Positions 25,837-35,521 of a stretch of 64,000 nt of DNA are shown here, piece by piece (position 1 is the first letter of the stretch; every line of letters starts with the position of its first letter). Both the position numbers and the translations under genes were made by a program. The notes beneath the pieces are model-generated. The model was not told the DNA's origin and searched no databases. It saw only the letters and a list, made by a program, of their open reading frames with translations. The DNA comes from Planctomycetota bacterium (GTDB lineage Bacteria; Planctomycetota; UBA8742; UBA2392): the NCBI GenBank assembly GCA_016722065.1, contig JADKGX010000001.1, forward strand, positions 682,001 to 746,000, read 5' to 3'.

Positions 25837-26529
25837 CTAGCGGGCCATTTCGACGGTGACGGACGCTTCCTTGTCAGCCTCGACGGTTACATCCATTTCG
25901 GCGTCCTTGAAGCGCTTCTGTTTCTGCCAGGTTTTGAGCTGGTACTTGCCTTCAGGCACGCCGCTGATCGTGAAGCTGGTGGCATCGTTTTCGACCAGCG
26001 CAAAGGCCGGGCTGGGCGCGATGAAATACTTGGCGTCCATGTTCTTGTGAATGCTGCAATGGACGGAAACTTCACCGGCGGCCGTGAACTGGTGCTCGAC
26101 ACTCTGGGCTTGGTCAAAGATTCCCAGGTCGACTTCCGCCGCACCCAGAAAGTAAACGTTGTGGGAGATTTCCTTTTTTTCGTCGTTAAGAAACTTGGCT
26201 TTCTGGCCCGCCACCATCACGGCAAAGCCGGGCTCAAAGCGGGCTTCTTTCTGGCTGACTTCCAGCATGTCTGGCACCGTGAACTTGCCCTCGCCGTCAA
26301 CGCGCTTGAGATAGATCACCACCGGGGCGCTGGCGCGTTTTGCGCTGAACTTGAGGGTTCCTTTGACACTGCCTTTTTTGGCGGTGTCCCAGGAAAAATC
26401 CGCCTGCTGGGTGCGGATCACCCGGGTGTAGACGGGCTGGGGTGCCACCTGGCCCTGGGCCGGAATCGCCACCCAGATGCCGCTGGCCACCAGCAACAGC
26501 AGCGCTGCCGCGCAATAGATTTTGTTCAT
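25837..26529 (-). CDS. Cupredoxin-like secreted protein
   Basis: 230 residues with a signal peptide (CAAALLLLVASGIWVAIPAQG). The central domain has the spacing of a type 1 copper site: His123 in ISHNVYF, then Cys158, His161 and Met164 in VHCSIHKNM, the C-x2-H-x2-M loop known from plastocyanin-like proteins. A C-terminal beta domain follows (ISGVPEGKYQLKTWQKQKR). This would be a periplasmic blue-copper electron carrier or a copper-binding sensor. The start at 26529 lacks a strong Shine-Dalgarno. It is divergent from the ECF sigma gene. Confidence 0.75.
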   Translation of the reverse strand: MNKIYCAAALLLLVASGIWVAIPAQGQVAPQPVYTRVIRTQQADFSWDTAKKGSVKGTLKFSAKRASAPVVIYLKRVDGEGKFTVPDMLEVSQKEARFEPGFAVMVAGQKAKFLNDEKKEISHNVYFLGAAEVDLGIFDQAQSVEHQFTAAGEVSVHCSIHKNMDAKYFIAPSPAFALVENDATSFTISGVPEGKYQLKTWQKQKRFKDAEMDVTVEADKEASVTVEMAR

Positions 26530-26687
26530 AGTGCCACTATGAAACCCCCGCCAAGGGGGCCGGTCAAGCAAGTTGGCAAGGGGCGGCGGCTGTTGAATGC
26601 CGCGACACCTTGGTAGGCTTCAGGATTGCTCGAACCAGTTGGGCGCGGTCTGCGTACTATAAAGGAAGCAAACCACGCACGGAGAGC

Positions 26688-27395
26688 ATGAGCACAGCCT
26701 CTGACAGCCAGGACCTGAAGTTGATGTCCGCCATCAAACGCGGCGACATGGATGCGTTTGAGCAATTGTTCTACAAATACTACAGACGTCTTTACGCCCT
26801 GTTTTACCGCCTGTCCTGGGACGATGGCCGTGCCGAGGACCTGCTGCAGGAGACCTTCATGCGCGTGTGGCGCGGGGCCCTGACCTTTCGCGACGAGTTG
26901 AGGGTTTCCAGCTGGGTGTACCGCATTGGCCGCAATTGCTGGATTGATCTGGAGGCCAGGCGCAAGAGCGTGCGTCGCGCGATCGACATTGAAAGCGATG
27001 TGATGCTCGATTCAGGCCGCGTGGATGCCTTGAGTGAAAACGACCCGCGCGCCACGACCAGCGGGCGCTTTGCCGCGATCAAGACCCTGAACATCGTCGA
27101 AACCATTGCCAACCCCAACGAAGAATCGCCCGATACCCGGGCCTCTCGCCGCGAAATGGAAGACAGTGTACGCGACGGCCTGCTGGAACTGGACCCGATG
27201 CACCGGCTGGTGCTGGTCATGAGCTTTTACCAGGGCATGACTTATGCCGAGATCGCCGACGCCCTGGAGATTCCGGTGGGCACGGTCAAGTCACGCGTCT
27301 ATTACGCAGAACGCAAACTGCGCGAACGCCTGAAGAAGCACATTCAGCCTGATGAGCGCGCAGCCCTGCCGGCCCGCACCGAGGGGCGGCCATGA
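26688..27395 (+). CDS. ECF-type RNA polymerase sigma factor
   Basis: 235 residues from the ATG at 26688, with GGAGAG upstream. Region 2 is clear (FYKYYRRLYALFYRLSWDDG, then AEDLLQETFMRVWRG and SSWVYRIGRNCWID). Region 4 is clear (LDPMHRLVLVMSFYQGMTYA, then EIADALEIPVGTVKSRVYYA). The linker between them is unusually long, about 65 residues, and acidic/Ser-rich. The next gene overlaps the stop by four bases (ATGATC) and encodes a membrane protein with a FecR-like domain, the usual arrangement of a sigma factor and its anti-sigma. Confidence 0.92.
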   Translation: MSTASDSQDLKLMSAIKRGDMDAFEQLFYKYYRRLYALFYRLSWDDGRAEDLLQETFMRVWRGALTFRDELRVSSWVYRIGRNCWIDLEARRKSVRRAIDIESDVMLDSGRVDALSENDPRATTSGRFAAIKTLNIVETIANPNEESPDTRASRREMEDSVRDGLLELDPMHRLVLVMSFYQGMTYAEIADALEIPVGTVKSRVYYAERKLRERLKKHIQPDERAALPARTEGRP

Positions 27396-28678
27396 TCGAC
27401 GAAGACTCCAAGCCCACACAAGCCATGATGGGTGCGGTGCTGGTCAGTTACGCCCTGGGCGAACTGGACGCCGAAGAACAATCGGCCCTGGAAAAGAAAC
27501 TGGAGCAAACCCCGGCCCTCAAGACCGAACTCGAAGAAGTACGCGAGCACCTGAAGCTGCACCAGGAAGTGCGCAAAGTGGCGCCGCGACGCGGAAGTTT
27601 TGAGCGTCTGCGCGCGCGCATGAAACGCGAGGGCAGCTTTGACGGCGCGGTGCCGGGCGCGCACTGCATGCTGCGGCGAAGTTTCATGGTGGCCTTTGCC
27701 TTTGGCGTGATCGCCGTTGTGCTGCTGGCGATTTTCACCGGCCACGCACCCGCCCTGGCCCGGCCCGACGTGATTGGCCAGATTGTGTACCACAACCCCA
27801 CGCTGGCCCTGGGCCAGCGCCGGGCAGAAGTTGAGCGCACGGAACTGCTGCTCCGCCACGAATACACGCCGGGCGCCTACGATGCCTTTTTGTGGCTGCC
27901 CACCGGCCAGGCCAATACCTACAGCAGCCTGGAGATCGTCCAGAACAGCGTGTTCACGTTCACCGGCCCCCGCAACATTGAACTCAAGCAGGGCTCCATT
28001 CGCCGGCTGGAGGTTCGACCGGGCGGCATTGGCGACGGGCCGTTCATTGTCACGACGCCCCACGGGCAGGTGCAGGTAGATGACGGCGGCTTAACGGTGA
28101 CGGTTACGCGGGACACTGCCCAGACGCAGATCAGCGTGGCCGAAGGCACGGCACGCGCCTACGGGTTGGACTCAGACCGCCCGTTTCAGGTAACAGCCGG
28201 CAACTGCACCAGCATCGAACGCGGCAAGCTGCCAAACCCGGCAAGACCCATGCTGGAAATGCTGCTGGCGCCGCGCCCGGGCAGCGAATTCGAACTGGAA
28301 GCCACGCTGGTGAACACAGGCTTTGTGCCGGTCAGAATCGCCCGGGCTTATTCGCGCGTGCCGGTGTATCTGCTGCATGTAAGTTACACGGCCGAGTACG
28401 AACCCGGTATCCAGCCTGAAAACACCACCCTGCCGCCGGTGCAGGTCACGCCCAAGCCTGAACAAGGCGACAGCGCGGCAGACCACCGCGGCGATACCTG
28501 GCTGGAGCCCGGCAAGTTCTATCGTTTCGTGTTTGATGTTTCGCCCGTGCTGATCAATGCGCCACCCGTGGAGTTCTGGTTGCGCCTGGAATACCGTGGC
28601 GACCTGTATGCGCCGCCCGGCCAGGCCAAGGCGCGCATTCACAGCCGAAACCTTCGCGTGGACATGCGTAACCGCTAG
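27392..28678 (+). CDS. Membrane anti-sigma factor with FecR-like domain
   Basis: 428 residues. The cytoplasmic N-terminus (residues 1-95) is helical and acidic (YALGELDAEEQSALEKKLEQ) like anti-sigma domains. One membrane span follows (SFMVAFAFGVIAVVLLAIFT). The periplasmic part contains a FecR-like beta domain (FIVTTPHGQVQVDDGGLTVT, then SVAEGTARAYG). A C-terminal beta-rich region of about 150 residues is unrecognised. The start overlaps the sigma gene. It probably holds the sigma factor until an envelope signal is sensed; the signal is unknown. Confidence 0.85.
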   Translation: MIDEDSKPTQAMMGAVLVSYALGELDAEEQSALEKKLEQTPALKTELEEVREHLKLHQEVRKVAPRRGSFERLRARMKREGSFDGAVPGAHCMLRRSFMVAFAFGVIAVVLLAIFTGHAPALARPDVIGQIVYHNPTLALGQRRAEVERTELLLRHEYTPGAYDAFLWLPTGQANTYSSLEIVQNSVFTFTGPRNIELKQGSIRRLEVRPGGIGDGPFIVTTPHGQVQVDDGGLTVTVTRDTAQTQISVAEGTARAYGLDSDRPFQVTAGNCTSIERGKLPNPARPMLEMLLAPRPGSEFELEATLVNTGFVPVRIARAYSRVPVYLLHVSYTAEYEPGIQPENTTLPPVQVTPKPEQGDSAADHRGDTWLEPGKFYRFVFDVSPVLINAPPVEFWLRLEYRGDLYAPPGQAKARIHSRNLRVDMRNR

Positions 28679-28725
28679 CGCCGTACACGACCCTGCAATT
28701 TGCGACACCCAACGGACACAACGCC

Positions 28726-31287
28726 ATGAGTATCTCGGTAATCGAAAAGAAACTGTCCCAGCTTCGCGGCCATATCCGCATGACGTTTCTGTCCTGGGGT
28801 ATTGCCAAGGTAACGATCTGGGCCGCGCTGCTGACGCTTTGGCTGTATTACACCGACCGGCTGCTGCAGTTGCCTGGCGGCGTTCGGCTTGCCTTTTTGC
28901 TGGCTTCGTTGGGCGTACTGGTAGTAGTTGCCATTCGCAGCCTGTTCTATCCGCTTTCGCGCACCCTGACGGATGAAGACCTGGCCCTGCTGGTCGAACG
29001 CGAATACCCGCTGTTGAACGACCGCTTGATCAGCGCACTGCAGATCCTGAAGTCGCAGGAGCGTTACAAGGACACCGCCAGCGGCGAAATGATCAAGATA
29101 CTCGTCGGCGAGGCCTTTGACCTTGCCGGCAAGCTGCGTTTCGAACAAGCCGTTCGCACGCGTCGGCTGGTCACGGTGCTGGGCATGAGCGTACTGGCCA
29201 TGGGGCTGATTTTTGGCCACGCCTGGCTGGACCGCGACAACATGAGCATCTGGGTGCGGCGCGCACTGGGCTCTGGCCCGGCCTGGCCAACGCGCACGCA
29301 ACTGGACGCGCGAATCCTGGAAAAAGACGAGTTGCCGAATTATCCCACCGACGAATCGCTGACGGTCAACTTCAGCTTTACGGCCGACGAAAGTGTTGAG
29401 GAACTGGGCATCAAGGGTGTGTATGAAGTCGCGCGCGGTTCGGCGTTGCGTTTTGTGGCGGAGCCCTCGGGCGTGATTCCGGACAGCGCCGAAGTGCGCA
29501 TCATCAGCTTCGCCCGGGAATCCGGCACCGGCCGGTTTGTCCAAGTGGGCAACCCAAACGTGCGGCCCATGGCGCGCGGCACGATCAAGGGTTCCGACGG
29601 CAGCGAACGTGTGTACTTCAGTTACAACAAGACCAACATCATCGGCCCGCTGGAACAGATCTGGATCAAATCCGGCGATGCCACGGCTGGCCCGTTCACT
29701 TTGCGCGTGATTCCCGCACCCGAACTAGACAGCGCACTGGAGTTGCGTTACAGCTATCCTTCCTATCTGGTTCTGCCGCCGCGCACCACACAGGACCTGC
29801 GCATTGAAGCCGTCGCCGGCACAGCGGTCGACTTTCGCTTCGCCACGACCAAGCCGCTCAAGCTTGGCACCACCGACGGCAGTGCGCTGGTGGCAGACTT
29901 CAATGTTGGCAGCAGCCAGAAGTTCCCTGTCGAAACAGAGTTGGCTGAGGGCGCAAACCACTACCGCGCCCGAATTCCGGCCCTCACGATGGGCATGTCG
30001 CGCTGGCGGTTGCGGCTGGTTGACGACCGCGAAATCGAAAACGCCACCGCCATTGGCGGTTTGATGTCGATCAAGGAAGACGTGCCGCCCAGCGTAAAGG
30101 TGCTGTTTTCAGGCGACCCGCTGGTCAGCAACCAATTGGTCTATGTCACGCCTGACGCCGTGATTCCGCTTGAGTTCGAGTTCTCCGACGACTACGGCGT
30201 AGGCAGCGCAAAGCTGATGTGGCGCTTCTCCGACGAGTCCGAGTTCCGCGAGTTCCCGGCCTTTGCAGCCCAGTTCAAGGACCTTGAAAAGACACCCAAG
30301 GCCACCGTCAAGGCCAGCTTTGAACTCGACTTCGCCAAGTTGATCGGCGACATCCGCCCGCCGGCCGGTGCGCGGCCCAGCATTCAGGTCTATCTGCAGG
30401 CCTTTGACCTCAACCAGGTCAAGAAGGACGACGACAGCCCCCCGGAACTTCAGGGCAGCCGCGCCAACACCACGTTGACCTATGAGCTCTACACGATCGA
30501 TGAATTGCGCATGAAGGTCAGCACCCAGATTCGCCAGATCAAAACCACCATTGGCAGCATGGTGACGCTGCAATCCGAACTGCTGGCATTCACGCGCGAT
30601 GTGTTGCAGCGCACCAACCTGCTGGACCTGCGAGGCAATGAAGGCGAACGTCTGCGCACGGAACTCAACGACGCTTATCAAAAGCAAAACCAGCTTCTGC
30701 GCGACGCTGAAGTGGTGGGAGACCGCTTTGGTGTGTTCGCCCAAGTCTATCGTTTCAACCGCCTGGAACGCAGCGACACAAACGGCGGCCACCCGCAAGA
30801 ATCGCGCATTCAGTCGGTGCGCCTGCTGGCGGCAATCGCCACGGCAGATGGTGAATTGAGCCGCGTGCTGAACAACCCGTTGATGCGCCTGAATGATGCC
30901 GAGGGCGACGCCATCGAGCCCCTGGCGGCTGAGTTGATCCAGGCCCTGGGTGCACACCTGGAACGCGCCCTGCCGGATTCGGGCTTTTCGGCCAAGAGTT
31001 TTGGCATGTTGCTGCAGAACGCTGGCATTTACACGCCGGGGTTCATGGACAGCGCCCGTGCGGCCTATGAGGCAATCCTGGATGTCGACATGAAGCCCAA
31101 CGACCGCCGCGAACTGCTGGTCGAACTTGAAAAGAAGCAGTCGCTGACGTTGTCGATGCTGCGGGCAGTGCAGGACCAGGTCAAGAAATGGGAAGGCTTT
31201 GACGACATCCTGCACGGCTTTCGCAACCTGTTGAAGTCACAGGAAGACACAAACACCAACCTCAAGGACGCCGCCAAGGGCAACTAG
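28726..31287 (+). CDS. DUF4175-like large membrane protein
   Basis: 853 residues. Three membrane helices lie near the N-terminus (about residues 24-46, 50-76 and 147-169), with the intervening DEDLALLVEREYPLLNDRLIS typical of DUF4175-like proteins. A long extracytoplasmic region of beta domains follows, then a helical C-terminal part (QIRQIKTTIGSMVTLQSELL and further coiled-coil-like segments). It follows the anti-sigma gene by 47 bases and precedes the giant coiled-coil gene. Proteins of this type often accompany glutamine-rich coiled-coil proteins in diverse phyla. The function is not known; a role in envelope organisation is inferred. Confidence 0.7.
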   Translation: MSISVIEKKLSQLRGHIRMTFLSWGIAKVTIWAALLTLWLYYTDRLLQLPGGVRLAFLLASLGVLVVVAIRSLFYPLSRTLTDEDLALLVEREYPLLNDRLISALQILKSQERYKDTASGEMIKILVGEAFDLAGKLRFEQAVRTRRLVTVLGMSVLAMGLIFGHAWLDRDNMSIWVRRALGSGPAWPTRTQLDARILEKDELPNYPTDESLTVNFSFTADESVEELGIKGVYEVARGSALRFVAEPSGVIPDSAEVRIISFARESGTGRFVQVGNPNVRPMARGTIKGSDGSERVYFSYNKTNIIGPLEQIWIKSGDATAGPFTLRVIPAPELDSALELRYSYPSYLVLPPRTTQDLRIEAVAGTAVDFRFATTKPLKLGTTDGSALVADFNVGSSQKFPVETELAEGANHYRARIPALTMGMSRWRLRLVDDREIENATAIGGLMSIKEDVPPSVKVLFSGDPLVSNQLVYVTPDAVIPLEFEFSDDYGVGSAKLMWRFSDESEFREFPAFAAQFKDLEKTPKATVKASFELDFAKLIGDIRPPAGARPSIQVYLQAFDLNQVKKDDDSPPELQGSRANTTLTYELYTIDELRMKVSTQIRQIKTTIGSMVTLQSELLAFTRDVLQRTNLLDLRGNEGERLRTELNDAYQKQNQLLRDAEVVGDRFGVFAQVYRFNRLERSDTNGGHPQESRIQSVRLLAAIATADGELSRVLNNPLMRLNDAEGDAIEPLAAELIQALGAHLERALPDSGFSAKSFGMLLQNAGIYTPGFMDSARAAYEAILDVDMKPNDRRELLVELEKKQSLTLSMLRAVQDQVKKWEGFDDILHGFRNLLKSQEDTNTNLKDAAKGN

Positions 31288-31330
31288 CCAGCGCAAGCGG
31301 TTGCTGCAAACCTGTGCCATGAATCATGAG

Positions 31331-31363
31331 CGCCGGGCCTGCAAGGGCCCGGCGTTTTCATTT
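31331..31363 (+). terminator. Intrinsic terminator between DUF4175-like and coiled-coil genes
   Basis: A 9-bp perfect GC stem (31331-31339 with 31346-31354) is followed by TTTTCATTT. It lies in the 212-base gap, so the downstream coiled-coil gene probably has its own promoter in 31364-31490 or receives partial read-through. No convincing promoter boxes were identified in that stretch. Confidence 0.8.
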
Positions 31364-31499
31364 GGCCCAGTTTTGATCGCCGGGCTGGCAGGACCTAACC
31401 CCATGCCCGGCAAATACTTAAGAATAGAGCTTTGGCGGTGAACCATTTGCGCCAAATCTGCGTAATACAGGTAGAGACTTACTCTGGATTGGGGATTCC

Positions 31500-34400
31500 A
31501 TGCGTTCACGTCACTTCAACCGCAAAGTTCGCTTCTGGAACCGCCTGTTTTCGACGGCGGCTTTGATTGCCCTGTGTGGCGCCATGGCGCGTCCGGCGGT
31601 TTACGCCCAGGAGAAAGAAGATCCGGCGGCAGCCACGCCCAAAGAACTACAGGAGAAACTCTCCAAGAAGCAGGCCAACGCCCGCGAGCAGCTTTCGTCG
31701 CTCAAGGAGCGCCTGGAGAAACTTCTGCAGGAACTGGAAGCCAGCGACGACGCCGCCGAAAGGCGCCGTATTCCGCAGATCACAGCTGCCCTAAAGCGCC
31801 TGAATGAACTGCGCATTGAAGACTTGATGGGCACCACGGAAGAAAACATCCGTGAGGGCGAACTGCGCACAGCTTTGGCCAAGGCCGCGTTGATCGAAAA
31901 GCAGATCAAGGAAGTAATCGACCTGCTCGAAAACGGCGCCAAAATTGGCGAAGACGAAGAACGCAAGTCTCAGGAAGAACGAATCAAGCAGCTGGAACGC
32001 ATGCTGGCCGACCAGAAGAACGTGCGCAGCGATACCCAGGAGATGCGCAACAACGATCTGGCCAAGCAGATGCAGCAGTTCGAGGAACGCACCCGCGAAC
32101 TGCGCAACAAGGAAGACGCCCTCAAGGAATCTACCCAGGACCTGCAAAAGCAGCGCGAAACCCTGGAACAGCAGTTGAAGGACCTGGAGCGTCTCAAGGA
32201 AGACCAGGCCCGCGCCCGCGAACAACTGGACCAGCGCAAGAAAGACGAAGCCAACAAGCAGTCGGAACAGGTCAAGAACCTGCAAGAAGCGCTGGACCAG
32301 CTAAAGAAACTTGAACAGCAGGCCAAGGACGCCCGCGAAGCCGACCAGCGCCTGAAAGACGTTGACCAGATCAACCGTGATCTCGAACGCCTGGTCAAAG
32401 ACCAGCAGGATGTAAAGAAGAACGCCGAAAAAGCCAGCGAATCCGATAACCAGAAGGCCCTGGACAAAATCGCCAAGGCCGCCAAGGAACAGGACGAAGC
32501 CTATCGCGGCACCCGCAGCGCCAATGCCCAGCGCGAAGGTGCCAACACGCCCTTGCCAAAGGAACTGACCGAACAACTCAAGCAGGACCAGCAAGAGGCC
32601 AAAGCAGCCATTGCGGAAGCCCAAAAGGGCATGGAAGGTCTGCCCCAGACCGCCGACACCCGCAAAGCCACCGAGGCCCTCAAGAAAGCCGCTGAAGAAG
32701 CCGCCAAGGCCGACACCGCACTGCAAAGTGGCGACCCCGATGCCGCAGAAAAATCTCAGGCCGAGGCCCAGAAGGCCTTGAAGGAAGCCGCTGATTCCAT
32801 GCGCCCGGCGGCCGAAACCAACCCCGACCTGCGCCGCAGCAAGAGTGGCCAGGAAAACGTGCAGCAGAATGCGGAAAAGCTCGATCGCGATTTGAAGAAG
32901 CTGGCCAATGAGATCGCCCGCCAGCGCGAGCAGGAAGGCAGCCAGGACGCCAACAAAGCCAGCGAAGCTGACTTCGCCCAGGAACAGGTCGAAAAAGCCC
33001 GCCAGGCAATGGACCAGGCCCTGGAAGGCCTGAAGCAGGCCGAAAGCCAGAACGCCCAGGAAAAGATGGCAGAAGCCCTGGAGGCCATGAAGCAGGCTGG
33101 CGAGCACCTGCGCAAATCCGACGGCATGGATGCCAAGGGCAACCCCGATTTTGAAAAGGCTGCCAAGCGCCAGGAAGAACTGGCCAAGTCGCTGCAGGAA
33201 TTGGGCAACAAGCTGGAAACACTGCCTGAGCCCAAACTGGACGAAAAGGGAATTCAGGAGGCTGTGGAGCGCGCCCGGGAATCTTCAAAGCCCATGCAGG
33301 CCAGCGACGACCGCAACTTGCGTAACACGGCCAAGGGCATGGATGAAGCCCTTTCCAAACTGCAGCAGGAAATGAAGAACGGCAAGCCCAGCGCAGAAAC
33401 CATGCGCCAGGCCGCCGACGCCGCACGCGCCATGCAACGCGAAGCCCAGCGCGCACCGGGCGAAGAAGCCCGCCAGGCCGCCCGCGACGCCGAAGAAGTC
33501 GCCCGCAAGCTTGACGAAGCCTACGACGCCCAGGACGGTGCCCGCCAAGCCAAAGAAGGCATGAAGAACGCAGCAGAGGCTTCCAAGCGCGCCGCGGAAT
33601 CCATGCAAGAGAAGGACGCCGAAGCGGGTACCAGCGCCGAAGGCCAGTCCCTGGACGATATCGGCCGCGCCCGTGAGGGAATGCAGAAACGCCTGGATGC
33701 CGAACGCGGCGCCAAGGCCCTGCAAGGTGCGGGCGAGCAGCAGAACGACATGGCCCGCCGCGCCCAGCAGGCCGCGGAAGACCTGCAGAAGGCCAGCCGC
33801 GAAGGCAAGAACGCGGAAGCCCGCGATGCCAGCAACAAGGCATCTGAGTCCGCGGCAGAGGCCGCTAAGGCCATGCAGGAAGCAGCCGAAGCACTGCAGA
33901 AAGCCGCCGAAGCCAGCCAGAGTGGTGAACAGTCCGGCGAGAAGAGTGGCGAGAAATCGGGTGAAAAGTCTGGCGAGAAATCGGGCGAGAAATCCGGTGA
34001 GAAATCGGGGGAAAAGTCTGGCGAGAAGTCCGGCGAGAAATCTGGCGAAAAGAGTGGTGAGAAGTCGGGTGACCAGAGTTCCCAGCAGCGTCAGCAGGGC
34101 ATGGAAAAAGCCCAGCAGCAGCAGGCCCAGGCCGAAAAGAAGCTGAATGAAGCGATTGAGCAACTCAAGAACCAGCAGCAGCAGCTCAAGGAACAAGAGA
34201 ACAAAGCGGCCGGCGAGCTGTCCAAGACGCAGGAACAGATCCAGAAGGACCTCGAGAAGGTCCGCCAGGACATGGAAAAGTCAGCCGAAGGTCGCACGCC
34301 CCCCAAATCAGAACAAGAGGCGCGCGATAACCTCAAGCAGGCCGAAGAAGAAATGAAGAAGGCCGCAGAATCACTGCAGCAGGGCAAGCCCTCTGATTCC

Positions 34401-35435
34401 AAGGAAAGCCAGCAGAAGGCCGTTGAGAAAATGGACCGCGCCCTTGAGAAGATGCAAGAGGCGCAGAACGACAGCATCAGCGAACAGGACCGCCGCAAAT
34501 TCGAGGAACTGGAGGAACGCCAGAAGAGCCTCGAAAAGCAAATGGAAGAATTCAACAAGGACCCCAAGAACGGCGAAAATCAGCGCGCACAGCAGGCCGC
34601 CCAGGAAGCCCAGAAGGCGATGAAGAAGGCCCGAGAGGACCTGAACCGCCAGAATTCCTCAGAGGCTGAGAAAGACCAGAAAGCCGCCGAAGAAAAGATT
34701 GAGGAAGCCAAGAACGCCCTGGAAGAAAAACTGAACGAGTACGTCCAGAGCCAGCAGGAACAGATGCTGGTGCAGGTCGAGGAAAGCCTGAAGCTGATGA
34801 AGAAGAACCAGCTGGCTGTCAACGACGACACCGTCAAGCTGGACCTGGAAGTGCGCCAGAAGGCCGGCCGCTGGAACGCCACCTTGCGCCGCAAGGGCAA
34901 GGGCCTGTACGAAAGCCAGGAAGAGGTCAAGAAGACCGCCGACGACGTCGTGGAAGCCCTCAAGGGCGGCAGCTACGGCGGTTTCACCCGCAACATGGAA
35001 CTGATCCAGAAGTTGCTGCTGGAAATCATGGGACGCATGGAAGCCCGCGACCCGGATGTCGGCGAAGGCACGCAACTGGATCAGGGCGAAGTCATCGACA
35101 AACTGGACCGCATGCTCAAGGCCGTAGAAGGCGAACGCAAACGCCTGGCCGAGCAACGCCAGAAGAAACAACAGCAGCAACAGCAGCAGCAACAGGGCCA
35201 GCCCCAGGCCCAGCCGCTGGTCAGCAAGCTGGCGGAAATGGAACTGGTGTATGAGGAACAAAAAGCCCTTGGCGAAAAGATCCGCAATCTGGGCGAAAAG
35301 ACCAAGGGTTACAACCGTGACGAATTGCCCGAATACTACAAGCGCCTCTACGAGCGTTATTCGTCAGAGCAATCCGAACTGAAGAAGACCTGGGATGACC
35401 TGCGCAAGCAGATCGGCGGCGGCGACGGCGAATAG
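31500..35435 (+). CDS. Giant secreted coiled-coil protein with SGEK repeat
   Basis: 1311 residues with a signal peptide (LFSTAALIALCGAMARPAVYA, cleavage expected near AQEKED). Nearly the whole mature chain is Glu/Lys/Gln/Ala-rich heptad-like coiled coil. Residues 808-859 are 13 consecutive SGEX tetrads, and a poly-Gln run lies near residue 1223. The last 250 residues include a more globular helical segment (RQKAGRWNATLRRKGKGLYE). There is no transmembrane helix besides the signal. It likely forms long rods or a periplasmic or surface network. It sits between the DUF4175-like gene and a second coiled-coil gene, suggesting a joint complex. The start at 31500 has a GGGGATT upstream. Confidence 0.75.
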   Translation: MRSRHFNRKVRFWNRLFSTAALIALCGAMARPAVYAQEKEDPAAATPKELQEKLSKKQANAREQLSSLKERLEKLLQELEASDDAAERRRIPQITAALKRLNELRIEDLMGTTEENIREGELRTALAKAALIEKQIKEVIDLLENGAKIGEDEERKSQEERIKQLERMLADQKNVRSDTQEMRNNDLAKQMQQFEERTRELRNKEDALKESTQDLQKQRETLEQQLKDLERLKEDQARAREQLDQRKKDEANKQSEQVKNLQEALDQLKKLEQQAKDAREADQRLKDVDQINRDLERLVKDQQDVKKNAEKASESDNQKALDKIAKAAKEQDEAYRGTRSANAQREGANTPLPKELTEQLKQDQQEAKAAIAEAQKGMEGLPQTADTRKATEALKKAAEEAAKADTALQSGDPDAAEKSQAEAQKALKEAADSMRPAAETNPDLRRSKSGQENVQQNAEKLDRDLKKLANEIARQREQEGSQDANKASEADFAQEQVEKARQAMDQALEGLKQAESQNAQEKMAEALEAMKQAGEHLRKSDGMDAKGNPDFEKAAKRQEELAKSLQELGNKLETLPEPKLDEKGIQEAVERARESSKPMQASDDRNLRNTAKGMDEALSKLQQEMKNGKPSAETMRQAADAARAMQREAQRAPGEEARQAARDAEEVARKLDEAYDAQDGARQAKEGMKNAAEASKRAAESMQEKDAEAGTSAEGQSLDDIGRAREGMQKRLDAERGAKALQGAGEQQNDMARRAQQAAEDLQKASREGKNAEARDASNKASESAAEAAKAMQEAAEALQKAAEASQSGEQSGEKSGEKSGEKSGEKSGEKSGEKSGEKSGEKSGEKSGEKSGEKSGDQSSQQRQQGMEKAQQQQAQAEKKLNEAIEQLKNQQQQLKEQENKAAGELSKTQEQIQKDLEKVRQDMEKSAEGRTPPKSEQEARDNLKQAEEEMKKAAESLQQGKPSDSKESQQKAVEKMDRALEKMQEAQNDSISEQDRRKFEELEERQKSLEKQMEEFNKDPKNGENQRAQQAAQEAQKAMKKAREDLNRQNSSEAEKDQKAAEEKIEEAKNALEEKLNEYVQSQQEQMLVQVEESLKLMKKNQLAVNDDTVKLDLEVRQKAGRWNATLRRKGKGLYESQEEVKKTADDVVEALKGGSYGGFTRNMELIQKLLLEIMGRMEARDPDVGEGTQLDQGEVIDKLDRMLKAVEGERKRLAEQRQKKQQQQQQQQQGQPQAQPLVSKLAEMELVYEEQKALGEKIRNLGEKTKGYNRDELPEYYKRLYERYSSEQSELKKTWDDLRKQIGGGDGE
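33921..34076 (+). repeat. 13 x 12-bp in-frame tandem repeat encoding SGEK
   Basis: The units read SGEQ, then eleven SGEK, then SGDQ. The 12-base units differ at many third positions (TCC/TCG/TCT/AGT, GGC/GGT/GGG, GAG/GAA, AAG/AAA), so the peptide is conserved more strongly than the DNA. Confidence 0.95.
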
Positions 35436-35521
35436 GCCGCTTGCAGGGAACCGCGCAGCGCAGCTAAGCGTCTAAAGTGAGTAAACAAGTGCCGGCAAGT
35501 CCGGCCCGAAGGGAAAAAGAC

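Noticed and set aside
26639..26660. Possible promoter (TTGGGC with TACTAT) upstream of the ECF sigma gene.
   Set aside because: Spacing between boxes is about 10 or 23 bases depending on the -35 chosen; no combination fits a standard promoter.
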